A stretch of DNA of 64,000 bases from Endozoicomonas sp. SCSIO W0465 (GCF_023716865.1 NZ_CP092417.1:5620001-5684000); one strand, 5' to 3'. Counted from the first letter of the stretch, positions 54,236-63,808 are shown. Translations and numbers: made by a program. Notes: generated from the sequence alone by a model not told the origin.

Positions 54236-54817
54236 TCAGCGCAGAAATGATCCTTTTAAATCATCAGCAGTACAGAGTGTTGATAAATGGGAAAGGGTTG
54301 TCAGTGACTGCAGGTGCTCCTCTTCCGAAGCCGCAGCACAGGCATCACTGATCACGAAAACATGGTAATCCAGATCATGGGCTGTTCTGACGGCCGACTG
54401 TACTGCCCAGGTGGTACCCACACCGCTGAAATAAATATCGGTCACCTTTGCTGCCCGGAGGATCGCTTCCAGGCGAGTGCTGTAAAAAGGGTTGATGCGG
54501 GGTTTAATTACAATAAGGTCATCTGGCTGTATAGCCAGATCTTGATGAAACTCCGTTCCCCACCTTCCCAGGCGCAGGGCACCGGCCTCAGCCAGCGATG
54601 AAAAGAATGGAGAGTTGGTTGGCAGGTCCCGGTAGTCCGCAGAGAAGCCAACCTTGACAAAGACAAGTAGCGCGGAGGTTTTTCTGGCCCAGGAAATGGC
54701 CTTATTCACCTGGGCCAACACCTTATTATCTGAAACCTGACGTGCATATATCCCTCGCTTGCCATCCGGGTGGACCAGATCATTGATATAGTCGATAACC
54801 ACCAGAGCATTGCGCAT
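54236..54817 (-). CDS. Isochorismatase-family hydrolase lacking the usual Cys
   Basis: The 193-residue protein has the isochorismatase/nicotinamidase fold: LVVIDYINDL (about 5-14, catalytic Asp) and VIKPRINPFYSTRLEAIL (about 103, catalytic Lys). The third motif, normally with a nucleophilic Cys, reads GVGTTWAVQSAVRTAHDL (about 132), with Ala where Cys is expected. Similar Cys-less members exist, so it may be a different catalyst or a non-hydrolytic relative. It follows the aldo-keto reductase gene by 33 bases and faces the PLC gene at its end, six bases away. Confidence 0.82.
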   Translation of the reverse strand: MRNALVVIDYINDLVHPDGKRGIYARQVSDNKVLAQVNKAISWARKTSALLVFVKVGFSADYRDLPTNSPFFSSLAEAGALRLGRWGTEFHQDLAIQPDDLIVIKPRINPFYSTRLEAILRAAKVTDIYFSGVGTTWAVQSAVRTAHDLDYHVFVISDACAAASEEEHLQSLTTLSHLSTLCTADDLKGSFLR

Positions 54818-54850
54818 GGGAGCCTCATCTATAGAAGCAACAGAACCACC

Positions 54851-55684
54851 TTAACTCAGACAGGCTTCCAGGCACGCCTCTACATTCTGTTGCATATGAG
54901 CGGGATTGATCGATCCAACAATAGCCGAAGAAACGGCAGAATGTGAAAAAACCAGTTTCATACTTTCCAGCACGGGATTCTCTGCAGCAAGATGTCCAGG
55001 GAGGCAGGCATGACCACTGGCAAAGGCCTTCTTGATAAAGATACCTTTCCCATGCGCTAACGCGAAATCCAATACCGGCTTTTCACCCTGTACGTTCAGG
55101 TTATAAGTCACCATGGCAACGTCTGAATGCTTCAGCGCCAGAATGCCACCTGCCACCGTTTTGGTGGACATACCCGAAGCGAGGATTTTTCCTTCTTTTT
55201 TCAGATCCGAAAGCACGTCCAAACAGCCTGTCTGCTCAATAATACCGACATCATCACCACTGGAATGAACCAGCATCAACTCAATCACGTCGGTATTCAG
55301 GCGCTTCAGGCTTCGCTCAACACTGAATCGAATATGTTGTTCAGAGAAGTCGAAATGAGACCTTCCCTGGCCATTTTCAACCGTGACAAACTCTTCGCCA
55401 ACCTTACTGCAGATGACCCACTGTTTACGCAACCCTTTGTATCGGGCAAACAGCTGGCCAAGACGCTCTTCGCTGGTGCCATAGGCTGGAGCCGTGTCCA
55501 GCAGGTTCATGCCAAGATCATGGGCAAGGGTAAGCAAATTTGCCATTTCACGGTCATCAGGAATCGCAAAATGTTCCGGGTATTTTACCCCCTGATCCCG
55601 GCCAAACTTGACAGTGCCAAACCCCAGTGGCGATACGTCAAGATCCGTGCCGGCTATTCGCTTTCTGCCAAGACGCTTGCTCAT
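54851..55684 (-). CDS. Aldo/keto reductase
   Basis: This is an NAD(P)H-dependent aldo-keto reductase of 277 residues with a TIM barrel. Recognisable parts are VSPLGFGTVKFGR (about 18), MNLLDTAPAYGTSEERLGQ (about 54, including the Asp and Tyr of the active site), ICSKVGEE (about 86) and LNTDVIELMLVHSSG (about 128, active-site His). It overlaps the oxidoreductase gene upstream by 4 bases and precedes the isochorismatase-like gene. The operon resembles those handling a small carbonyl or sugar substrate, but no substrate can be named. Confidence 0.88.
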   Translation of the reverse strand: MSKRLGRKRIAGTDLDVSPLGFGTVKFGRDQGVKYPEHFAIPDDREMANLLTLAHDLGMNLLDTAPAYGTSEERLGQLFARYKGLRKQWVICSKVGEEFVTVENGQGRSHFDFSEQHIRFSVERSLKRLNTDVIELMLVHSSGDDVGIIEQTGCLDVLSDLKKEGKILASGMSTKTVAGGILALKHSDVAMVTYNLNVQGEKPVLDFALAHGKGIFIKKAFASGHACLPGHLAAENPVLESMKLVFSHSAVSSAIVGSINPAHMQQNVEACLEACLS

Positions 55685-56967
55685 GATGCGTTCCCCGTTG
55701 CAAAGTGCCCTTGCCAGAAGTTTGGACAGATCTCAGGCCGGGAAAATCCTGCAGGCATTGAGAAATGGTCATTACCTGCGGGAAGAATATTATCTTCTCG
55801 CAGCAAGCGAATTACTTCATCAGAGAGGTTGGGAGCCAGTGCCAATTTAGTGGGCCAGGTTACAATACCATTGGCAAACGGCTGACAGAATGCCGCATCC
55901 GGGCGAAGCAGACGGCTCTGTTTAGGCTCAGCACGATTAACCCGCAGGGTATCCCACTCAGCCTGACTCAAGTCTACCCAGGGCAACAATGCTTTCAGCT
56001 CTTTTTTCGCTGTCGCAATCAACGCCTCAGCAGACTGTTTGACCCCATCTTCAGCAATGCCCCCGCCGAGATACCACACCCACTTCCCATCTTTATCCGG
56101 ATGGCTGGTAATGGTCATTCTCGGGAGTGGTGTTGTACCCAGACAATGTGCATAGACGGGTTCAGGATGCTTATGACGAACCATCACCATCTGCAGGGGA
56201 CGTACCTGCATTTTCGGATCAATAACCCCCCAGGTATTCAGAAGTGCCTCAGTGCCTTCACCGGCAGCCAACACAAAGCGTTTGGCTTTTAGCAGGGTTT
56301 TATGGTCATTGTTATTAATCGAGCTATTAATTGAGCTATTAAGTGAGTTATCAACTAACTCAACAGCCTCAATTTCGCCCTGAGCATTCATTAACAACCG
56401 GGCATTACCCTGTTCACTCCAGTCCACTTTAATGGTTTTATCTTCCAGACCATTGACCAGGGCTTGAGTAACGGTAGCAATATCCAGAACAATCTCATTG
56501 AGCTGATAAACCTTTCCGCGAAAACCATCATGCTTGAAAATGGCTGGAAACTGCGCTTTGGTCAGTGCATCTACCCGCCCTCTCAGCGCCTTGCTGGCAA
56601 AGAAAGAGGTCATTCGTGAGCCGATATCACCCGGCGACCATAGATAGTGGTATTCAGATAAAACACGAGCCGAACGAAGATCCGGATCCGCCTCCCCACC
56701 CTTTCCAGCCAGGGCATTACGCCAGCGCTCGGGCATCCCGGCAATGGCCTGGGAGGCATTGGTCAGCTGACCGGTAAGGGTATATTTGGTCCCCCCGTGA
56801 ACAATGCCCTGAGACTTGATGGTCTGACCACCACCCAGAGAATCCTGCTCCAACAACAGGGCTCGATAACCCAGGGTATTCAACGTGCGAAATAACCAGA
56901 GACCGGCAATACCACCGCCAATCACTACCACATCGGCTTCAACAGTTTGAGACATAAGAGAGTTCAA
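55681..56967 (-). CDS. FAD-dependent oxidoreductase (DAO type)
   Basis: This is a D-amino-acid-oxidase-like flavoprotein of 428 residues. The FAD-binding Rossmann motif VVVIGGGIAGLWL lies near residue 15, followed by LLLEQDSLGGGQTIKSQG (about 37) and GGTKYTLTGQL (about 58). The C-terminal part has a second FAD contact. A low-complexity insert NSLNSSINSSINNND (about 208-222), from short near-repeats gagctattaa, interrupts the middle domain. It may start at the Met at codon 5. It is first in a three-gene unit with an aldo-keto reductase and an isochorismatase-like gene. Confidence 0.88.
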   Translation of the reverse strand: MNSLMSQTVEADVVVIGGGIAGLWLFRTLNTLGYRALLLEQDSLGGGQTIKSQGIVHGGTKYTLTGQLTNASQAIAGMPERWRNALAGKGGEADPDLRSARVLSEYHYLWSPGDIGSRMTSFFASKALRGRVDALTKAQFPAIFKHDGFRGKVYQLNEIVLDIATVTQALVNGLEDKTIKVDWSEQGNARLLMNAQGEIEAVELVDNSLNSSINSSINNNDHKTLLKAKRFVLAAGEGTEALLNTWGVIDPKMQVRPLQMVMVRHKHPEPVYAHCLGTTPLPRMTITSHPDKDGKWVWYLGGGIAEDGVKQSAEALIATAKKELKALLPWVDLSQAEWDTLRVNRAEPKQSRLLRPDAAFCQPFANGIVTWPTKLALAPNLSDEVIRLLREDNILPAGNDHFSMPAGFSRPEICPNFWQGHFATGNAS

Positions 56968-57139
56968 CTATCTGAGATGACCTGAAACAGGCTGAATTGT
57001 AACATAGCTCGCAGTATTAATAGTCAGCAGGAAAATACTATGATCGACAGCTCTGACTGATAAGCAGAATAGTACTGAAGAACTTTTTATCAATTCCCGA
57101 GTCAATGAACTTAATTGTTTCATTTTTCTGGATGTATCT

Positions 57140-59845
57140 ATGCCTCATATTCATGGAGCCCCCTTTATCCCGTCAATTTCTCAACTGCTATCCACCGGGG
57201 CGCAACCATCAGCATTCGCTCCCTTTACTGATCCAACATTAGCTGCAGCCACTGATATAGCCCCCCCACGGGAATCAATCCCTGATATTGATTATGGAAG
57301 TATTGTTCAGCAAATTATCAGTACATCAAACTTATCAAGAATCTGGTCACTGCAAAGCATTGACCATCTCACTCAATGTTTTGATTTAAAGATCAAGACC
57401 AAAGTGATCACTCTTCTTGAAGACCCATCAAAATTCAGCCAGCTGCAACCATTGCGACAGCAAATTGCAGAACATATGGAGTACCTGCGGAATTTTTGTA
57501 ATGAGCATGGAGGGGATTTCAATACCGTTGAAACCGCAATTGCCAACCATGTTGCTCAACAGGCAGAGAAAGTCGCAAACATTGAGAAACGAAACCTGAT
57601 CAGCCATTGGCTTGGTTGGGATCACAATGAAGTCGATCAGTTAGCCGGAATCACTCTGACAGACACCTATCGAGCGTGCAAAAGTGATAAGCATCTGGCA
57701 GATAGTGTCAGGGCAAAGCTCTCTCATCTAATAGAACTTGCTGAAATACCACCAGAGTTCAGAGAGCGGTACACGGTAGAAATTGATTACCAACAGGCTC
57801 CCTATGAAACCGAGGGGCGTTTCCTGATAAGAGTACCCGATGGCAATTGTGCACTGGGCTATGGTTTATTTGACCTGCTATTCAGTCAGAACCTACTGCA
57901 TGACGGGGATGCTGATTATGATGGAAAAACCGGGTTTGCACTAAATAAAAATCAAATGATCAAACTCAGTGAGCATTTAGAAGAGTTAAACAAATGGTAT
58001 GACGATTTTTTATGCATCGTCGGCGACTTGCTGGGCGTGGAAGACGATATTTCGGGGGATAGCGCTGATCAATTTGTCAGCATTGGAAAAAAATCGATGG
58101 CCGAAATGCTCAGGAATCCATTACGGATGACGGCAATGTGTCAACATTTGATCAGCTCTTTACCACCGGAGCAACCTGTTGTGCTGTTCAATACGCTTTC
58201 TATAAATCTTAATAGGCATGTTGACAGAGACTATCTAAAGGAAAAATTTGAATCAACCTACAGAGAACTTGCGATGTATGGTTCTAACGGAGAGCCAAAG
58301 CAATTTCTGCGCGGCACCTACAGCACCAATCTGAATGTTGAACAGTTACGGCTTATTTGTCCGCACCTCAATAAGCTATTAAAGCTTCAGCAATTGCTGA
58401 CAGAGTTTACGAATACCAGAAGTCTGCGCTCCGCTGTTGATTTATTAAAGGAATGGGGAATGAGCGAACTGGATTCTTTAAAAAGTTATAAAACCGCTTT
58501 AATTTACGAGATTTACCAACAAATTAAAGGTACTAATAATCAGCAGGAATTAGACTCCATTCGAAACGCCATGGCAAACATCCAACACATTTCAGGGATT
58601 GAGTCGACATCGCTTGAACGTTGTCATGCTATTTTACGGGATCACTCAGTATGCTACTTCAGGAACCCGACGAATCAACCGGTCATTGACGAGGAGCGAT
58701 TCTATGATATTTATGGTGATAATGAGCGGGATGTCATGTACGCAGGGAGGCAGCGTCACAGGAATATCAGGGCTCTGTGCCAGACACTCAGGGGTTGCCA
58801 TGCATACCAGCAATACCAGGCCAGCAACCCGGGTATTGACGGGGCGTTAGCCGCATTAGAAAGAAACTTTATCGATCGGCTTAATCGCTATTCAGGGATG
58901 AGGGAACTGGGCTCCAGTGGTCGCAGGATGGTTGATGAGTCCGTTGAGTATTTTGAAACGTTTGTAAGCCAGTTATATTATGCCGTTCTTTATAGACTGA
59001 CGGATCACTCAATCAACAATGCGCTGGATAACCTTGCCGCTATCGTTGGCAATGATTTAGAAGGATGCAATCAAGGTTTCTCAGGCAGAATACAATCACT
59101 ATTACTCCCTTTGGTTTCTGGCAGTAACAACCAGATAAAGGATTGTATTCAGCAATTTTTACAAGACAGCGTGACAGCATCCCTTGCCAGAGCGATCGGA
59201 GACAGCAGTGAATCCTCCATGGCTGCTCGCTGTCAGGAGGAAGTCAACCGCTTTGTGGGACTGTCCATCGTCTCCGGCCGGGCCCAAACTGCTACTGTCG
59301 CCTATGCGAACCTATCTCATGAAAGTAAGCAAACCATTGACCATCTTGTTCATTCCTACTACACCCCTGTTTTACTTTATCAACACGCTTACCGTTTTGT
59401 TTCCGATGAGTTCTGGCGTCTGAATCACGAGAGAAGTGATGATGACATTTATCAACTGATGCACTTGCTCGGTTTTGGCACTGATCAGTCATTGGGTGCT
59501 GATAATGAGACATATCGGGAAGCAATTGATCGACAATACCGGGTAAGGGGTAATGCACTTAATCGCTGGCAATACGCACTCTTTCAGCAGGATCTGCCCA
59601 AGCACCTGGTTGCCTATCTGGTTAAAGAGCAATTCATAGAAGCCAAACGTGCGAACGAGAACGACGGCTTATATATCCATCGGGAAACTTCACAGGGCAG
59701 TGATAGTGAGCTAATCGCCCCACCACGACGCACATTTGCCACTGGCTGCACAACAGAGTCCGGACCTTCAGAAGCTAACCGTCAATTTGGTTTCCAGCCA
59801 GAGAGCAGGATGGCTCAGGCCGGATACCGAGTGGAAACATCATAG
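57140..59845 (+). CDS. Large orphan with an OTU-protease-like DGNC motif
   Basis: This 901-residue protein is mostly helical. Around residue 231 it reads GRFLIRVPDGNCALGYGLFD, which resembles the catalytic-Cys start of OTU deubiquitinases (DGNC then a helix). I could not identify the matching His motif, so OTU is a hypothesis. The N-terminus is Pro/Ala-rich, with no signal peptide. The C-terminus is disordered (ETSQGSDSELIAPPRRTF). The ribosome site is weak. A 9-base gap to the next gene suggests one transcript. OTU-like proteins in intracellular bacteria are translocated effectors, which would fit the other effector-like genes here, but this is inference. Confidence 0.6.
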   Translation: MPHIHGAPFIPSISQLLSTGAQPSAFAPFTDPTLAAATDIAPPRESIPDIDYGSIVQQIISTSNLSRIWSLQSIDHLTQCFDLKIKTKVITLLEDPSKFSQLQPLRQQIAEHMEYLRNFCNEHGGDFNTVETAIANHVAQQAEKVANIEKRNLISHWLGWDHNEVDQLAGITLTDTYRACKSDKHLADSVRAKLSHLIELAEIPPEFRERYTVEIDYQQAPYETEGRFLIRVPDGNCALGYGLFDLLFSQNLLHDGDADYDGKTGFALNKNQMIKLSEHLEELNKWYDDFLCIVGDLLGVEDDISGDSADQFVSIGKKSMAEMLRNPLRMTAMCQHLISSLPPEQPVVLFNTLSINLNRHVDRDYLKEKFESTYRELAMYGSNGEPKQFLRGTYSTNLNVEQLRLICPHLNKLLKLQQLLTEFTNTRSLRSAVDLLKEWGMSELDSLKSYKTALIYEIYQQIKGTNNQQELDSIRNAMANIQHISGIESTSLERCHAILRDHSVCYFRNPTNQPVIDEERFYDIYGDNERDVMYAGRQRHRNIRALCQTLRGCHAYQQYQASNPGIDGALAALERNFIDRLNRYSGMRELGSSGRRMVDESVEYFETFVSQLYYAVLYRLTDHSINNALDNLAAIVGNDLEGCNQGFSGRIQSLLLPLVSGSNNQIKDCIQQFLQDSVTASLARAIGDSSESSMAARCQEEVNRFVGLSIVSGRAQTATVAYANLSHESKQTIDHLVHSYYTPVLLYQHAYRFVSDEFWRLNHERSDDDIYQLMHLLGFGTDQSLGADNETYREAIDRQYRVRGNALNRWQYALFQQDLPKHLVAYLVKEQFIEAKRANENDGLYIHRETSQGSDSELIAPPRRTFATGCTTESGPSEANRQFGFQPESRMAQAGYRVETS

Positions 59846-59854
59846 GAAAGAATA

Positions 59855-61537
59855 ATGATAAATGCAGCAGCTGTTAACCCCCATGATTACCCAGCGCTGA
59901 CAGAGGTGGAAAAGCTTTCACTCCCTGTCAATAATCCATCATCCGGACGGGAAAATTTATCGCTTATTGATCAGTTTTTTCAGGCTGACATCCAGTCATG
60001 CCGGAAAAAAATGGATAGTAACCCTCTCTGGGATACTTTCAAAGCACTGCCAGATACCTTCCTGGCCTATCTATACGCCGAAAAAAACCGGCTGGCAATG
60101 ACCGAAGAGAGTCGGCACGCTGTTGATGAAAATCGACAGATAGTTACCGGGTTTCATCATGGTTATGAAGCCAGCAATGATCAATATCATCCCGGTACTT
60201 TCCAGCCTTTCATTATGAAAGGCTACTGGATTCCCTGCTCTGAAGGAAAGCTGTTTCGCCTCCGAAAAGGGCATTGCTCAATCACGCGTACGGTGGAAGG
60301 TCAGGATCAAATCCTGTATCTGGTACACCCAAAATCCACCACTCTGTTTGCCCCCCTGATGTTTAAATATCAGCATACACAGGTTAGTGTTCCTGCCTTA
60401 GCGTTGAGTTCATTCAGAACCTTGTTGATAGCCTTGCCCGGTGGCAGCACAACAGAATTTGCGATGGTCAAAGTCAGCCTGGATGAGAAAATAGGCAGTG
60501 TTCGCCGGTTGCTTGGTCAAAAAGAGTGTGCAGCCAGCGTAGCAAATTCGGTGATATTAAAAAATAAACCAATAGAGAACTTTACGTGTCTGGAAGAAAA
60601 TTTATCTTTCGTTCCAGATGCCCGTCTGGTTAACCAGCAAGAAAAAACCGTACTTCTATCCGGTGCTGGTATGATCCATAGACCTATTCCGGAATTATTC
60701 ACGACTCCAGGCCACTATATTATTCCACTATATGCACTGTTTGGTATAAACAACTGGCCTTTACTCAATACCCTGATTGAACAAAGTCAAAAAACGCCGA
60801 CTCAGTTTATCACTGATGCCTTACTCAAGCCCATTGCGGAGGAAATGGTTGATCACATTTACAGGCGGCGCTTTTATCTTGAGTTTCATGGACAAAACGT
60901 TTTGCTGAAGCTGACCATGGATAATAACGACTTATCAGCTGTTGATTTTATATACCGTGACATGGGCGGCGTGAACTGCCGTCTGAGTGACGCCCAGCTA
61001 AAACAGCTTCCGGAGCATCTCCGTGGTCACGCTCAGTACTGGGCAGCAAACTTTATTTCTGATGCTGCAGTAATAATGGAGGGTATTGCCAAAAAAGTAC
61101 TTTTTAACCTGACGAAAGTTTTTTTTAAATCAGAACCCTCGAATAGGGATCCGGAATTTTGTCGCTGGCGTGATGAAATGATAGCCCATGGCTACCAGGG
61201 TAACTGGACCATACCAGAAGCTGACGAAAGTACAGATGAACATCAAACATGCCATACTCTTGATACGTTTTACCGCTATGGATATTTTGAAAAAATATTT
61301 GCTCACGAATTGCTTGAAGTAATGTCTCGCAAAGGTATTTTTCTGAACATCAAAAAAAAATGTCCTGACTATGACTACTTATTTTTCATGGATAAAATAG
61401 GCGGCATCGATTTCTGTGACACACCCTGCATAGAGTTTGAGTGGTTTTCTGAACTTGTGAAAATGACACTTCCTCACTATTTCCAACACCAGGATGCTTA
61501 CTCAAGGCAAAAAAAGATAAGCATGGTAAGACCATAG
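59855..61537 (+). CDS. IucA/IucC (NIS siderophore synthetase)-like protein
   Basis: This 560-residue protein carries NIS-synthetase-like landmarks in the expected order: YHPGTFQPFIMKGYW (about 109; family HPxHPxxK), LVHPKSTTL (about 150), LALSSFRTLL (about 180, the SxRT motif), FYLEFHGQNVLLKL (about 338, family EAHGQN) and FIYRDMGGVN (about 365, family RDxGG). NIS enzymes join citrate or similar acids to amines using ATP. No siderophore genes lie nearby; the partner is the OTU-like gene. AGGAAAG precedes the ATG. The homology is moderately sure, the substrate unknown. Confidence 0.6.
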   Translation: MINAAAVNPHDYPALTEVEKLSLPVNNPSSGRENLSLIDQFFQADIQSCRKKMDSNPLWDTFKALPDTFLAYLYAEKNRLAMTEESRHAVDENRQIVTGFHHGYEASNDQYHPGTFQPFIMKGYWIPCSEGKLFRLRKGHCSITRTVEGQDQILYLVHPKSTTLFAPLMFKYQHTQVSVPALALSSFRTLLIALPGGSTTEFAMVKVSLDEKIGSVRRLLGQKECAASVANSVILKNKPIENFTCLEENLSFVPDARLVNQQEKTVLLSGAGMIHRPIPELFTTPGHYIIPLYALFGINNWPLLNTLIEQSQKTPTQFITDALLKPIAEEMVDHIYRRRFYLEFHGQNVLLKLTMDNNDLSAVDFIYRDMGGVNCRLSDAQLKQLPEHLRGHAQYWAANFISDAAVIMEGIAKKVLFNLTKVFFKSEPSNRDPEFCRWRDEMIAHGYQGNWTIPEADESTDEHQTCHTLDTFYRYGYFEKIFAHELLEVMSRKGIFLNIKKKCPDYDYLFFMDKIGGIDFCDTPCIEFEWFSELVKMTLPHYFQHQDAYSRQKKISMVRP

Positions 61538-61679
61538 GAGGCTTTGGTTCCCTTACCAGGTAGTGAACTTTGATTCACCTCAAGGGCTCTTGAGCAAATC
61601 TGCAGTTAAAGAGGTGATGCATTTGTGGTACAAACTCAGACTCTTTCTATACTTCAGAACCCAGGCAGTAAGAAGGTAA

Positions 61680-61874
61680 TTAAGGCTAATTTATGTCGTA
61701 TACCTATTAACAGGTGCACTTGGCGGCATTATTATTGGTGCCTTGGGCAGTGGCAGCAGTCTGGCCATTCTGCCCATTCTTTCCCTTATCTTTCCCACGC
61801 TGTTTCCCGAAGCGATCTCACTGCAGGTTGCTGTCGCCACCTGCCTGGCCACCTTGATTATCGGCACGCAATAA
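61680..61874 (+). pseudogene. TauE/SafE-family permease remnant, 5' end only
   Basis: A 64-codon open frame reads VVYLLTGALGGIIIGALGSG then SSLAILPILSLIFPTLFPEA and VAVATCLATLIIGT. This is the first two helices of a sulfite-exporter (TauE/SafE) family permease, normally about 250 residues. It stops after GTQ at 61872, where sequence from the neighbouring CNNM gene begins. It has no conventional start, so it is a remnant. Confidence 0.65.
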
Positions 61875-62801
61875 CGCCTGATACAACTTCTTTGCAGTCA
61901 CAATACGGGTCTGCTCTACCGTCTCACCCGGGAGCAGAATAATGGATGCCCTGGCCTTATGAAGCTCGGTCATCGCTTTATGCAATGTGGTTGCAGGTGC
62001 CAGATTAATGGTTTTTCTCATGAGTGTGCCCACTGAAATATCGTGCTTTCCATTGACCAGGCAGCGGGCGATATGCCGATAGAGTACAATCCCTGCAGGT
62101 CTGCCATCGGTCAGAACCACATAGCGCTTGCAGGGATAGGTGCGAATCGTCGTTTCTACAGAAGCCACGGTTGTATCGGATGAGAGACAAACAGCCGGCA
62201 TTGAGTGCTCGACCAGCTCGGTCAGCTGCCGCTGATGGGTGGTCAGTATGGCATCCGCCAGTTTGCGCTGACGCTTGCCAATCACGCCACGCTTATTGTA
62301 ATGCTTGATAATACTCCGGAGCTCATCACTGCTCCTGGCTTCCTCTTCAAGCTTGGGCAAAAGACGGGTCCAGACCAGGGCTAACAACAGCACGGGTTTA
62401 GTGACTCGGTACATGAGTTGGATAAATGGTGAACATCTGGCAACGACCCGATCAGCAATCTGCACTGCCAGCAGCTTGGGCAGCACCTTGGCAAATACCA
62501 GCATAAAATAAGCGAGCAGTGCCGTAAATATAGCCATCCAGAGATCATTAAACTCCTTAGCTGCCATAGCCCCAAGAAAAGTGCTGCCAGAAATACTGAT
62601 CAGAGTACTTAACAAAACGATTGCTGACAGGTGCTCCCGCTTTTTCTGAAAGACTTTCTGGATAGCCGCTTTATTGTCGGGCCTTCTGTACAGGATCGTG
62701 ACCAGCCTTAACTCATCAACCGCAACCAAAGACGCTTCAAGAAGGGATAAAAAAGCAGTAGCAGCAACAATCAGGCACGCAAAGAGAACAACCAGGAGCA
62801 T
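61818..62801 (-). CDS. CNNM/DUF21 transmembrane protein with CBS-like domain
   Basis: This membrane protein has four hydrophobic segments of DUF21 (about 1-140, such as LLVVLFACLIVAATAFLSLL) and a cytosolic region with CBS-like helices (about 200-310). The family moves divalent cations such as magnesium. I start it at ATG 62799-62801, five bases behind GGAGGT; a longer frame to 62915 would add 38 Cys-rich residues of no known use. The last dozen residues (QGGQAGGDSNLQ) come from sequence shared with the TauE remnant, so the native C-terminus was replaced at a rearrangement joint near 61870. Confidence 0.75.
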   Translation of the reverse strand: MLLVVLFACLIVAATAFLSLLEASLVAVDELRLVTILYRRPDNKAAIQKVFQKKREHLSAIVLLSTLISISGSTFLGAMAAKEFNDLWMAIFTALLAYFMLVFAKVLPKLLAVQIADRVVARCSPFIQLMYRVTKPVLLLALVWTRLLPKLEEEARSSDELRSIIKHYNKRGVIGKRQRKLADAILTTHQRQLTELVEHSMPAVCLSSDTTVASVETTIRTYPCKRYVVLTDGRPAGIVLYRHIARCLVNGKHDISVGTLMRKTINLAPATTLHKAMTELHKARASIILLPGETVEQTRIVTAKKLYQALLRADNQGGQAGGDSNLQ

Positions 62802-63009
62802 CCATACCTCCAAAACAACAGCAATGAAGCAGCAGGCAGTGTTAACTGAGGGACAAGTAGTTGAGCACGTCTGCCAGCATGAAAACAAAACCTGTAATCT
62901 ATTGTTTTCGACCAATTTTATTTTCTGTTTACGTTAGCTCTCTATGCCTTTCAGAGCAAATAATCTCTCGGGCAAAGAGAGCCCGGGTTTCCCGGAAGCC
63001 AGCCAATGA

Positions 63010-63040
63010 AATAAAATTCGAATAATATTCGATTTTTATT
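63010..63040. promoter_or_regulatory. Palindromic operator upstream of tetR
   Basis: A 31-bp palindrome is centred on A63025. Its core is tcgaata-a-tattcga, and the arms pair outward to 63010/63040 with one mismatch. It lies 52 bases before the TetR start, as expected for an autoregulated TetR operator. Confidence 0.7.
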
Positions 63041-63091
63041 TCAGATAACTCTATTCTTCCATTTCTGGTTCTTCACTACGGTTTATCGGTC

Positions 63092-63808
63092 ATGTCAGCA
63101 TCCGACAAACGGGCACAAAGAGAAACGACCATTATTCAGTCTACCCTGACCATTCTCAAGGAGAAGGGTTTTATGGACCTGAAGATGTCTGAAGTTGCCA
63201 AACAAGCTCAATTGTCAATGGGAACGGTGTATTCACACTTCTCCAGCAAGGAGGACCTGCTGCTAGGGTGCGCCATCCATATCTCCCGGATGATTGCGTC
63301 TATATTCCATACGGTGCTCAGCAGCCCGGCACCCGCTATGGAACGCCTCCTGACGCTCAATATGGCGATCTGGCTATGTGATGCCAGACAACCTCACCAC
63401 TATTACCTGCGTCAACTGGCAATGACCCCGGATATCTGGCAACGGGCATCAACAGGCCGGGCACGGGCACTGGACGACATCTACCATGAGAAAAGCCAGA
63501 AGGTTGCAGCATTGATTATTGAGTTAATGGCAGACAACCCAGCCATTACTGATGAGCGTCGTGAGGATACTCTGTCAGATATTTTGATGGGGATCTGGAG
63601 TCTCGGTGAGGGCCTGTTTCAGATCAGCATGTCCGGGTTTGGGCTGAAACAACCCTCCCTGCAAAAAGACAACGGCTTCAGCCTACTCACTTCCAACCTT
63701 GCCAAATACCTGCAGGGCTGGGGATGGCAAGCACCGTTTTCACAACCAGTGATTGAAAACAGCAAACTTCAGGCTGAGCAGGTTGTTGCCACATTGATCG
63801 ATCAGTGA
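63092..63808 (+). CDS. TetR-family transcriptional regulator
   Basis: This 238-residue TetR-type repressor has an N-terminal helix-turn-helix (about 12-60): AILTILKEKGF-like helix, then MSEVAKQAQLSMGTVYSHFS and SKEDLL. The C-terminal ligand-binding part is helical (about 70-235). A 31-bp palindrome sits upstream, so autoregulation is likely. The next gene downstream, starting 51 bases later, is an efflux adaptor, so the regulator probably controls an RND pump. The ligand is unknown. Confidence 0.9.
   Translation: MSASDKRAQRETTIIQSTLTILKEKGFMDLKMSEVAKQAQLSMGTVYSHFSSKEDLLLGCAIHISRMIASIFHTVLSSPAPAMERLLTLNMAIWLCDARQPHHYYLRQLAMTPDIWQRASTGRARALDDIYHEKSQKVAALIIELMADNPAITDERREDTLSDILMGIWSLGEGLFQISMSGFGLKQPSLQKDNGFSLLTSNLAKYLQGWGWQAPFSQPVIENSKLQAEQVVATLIDQ

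Noticed and set aside
61625..61942. 105-codon frame on the plus strand
   Set aside because: A different frame in the same stretch reads as two helices of a TauE/SafE permease, a much better explanation.
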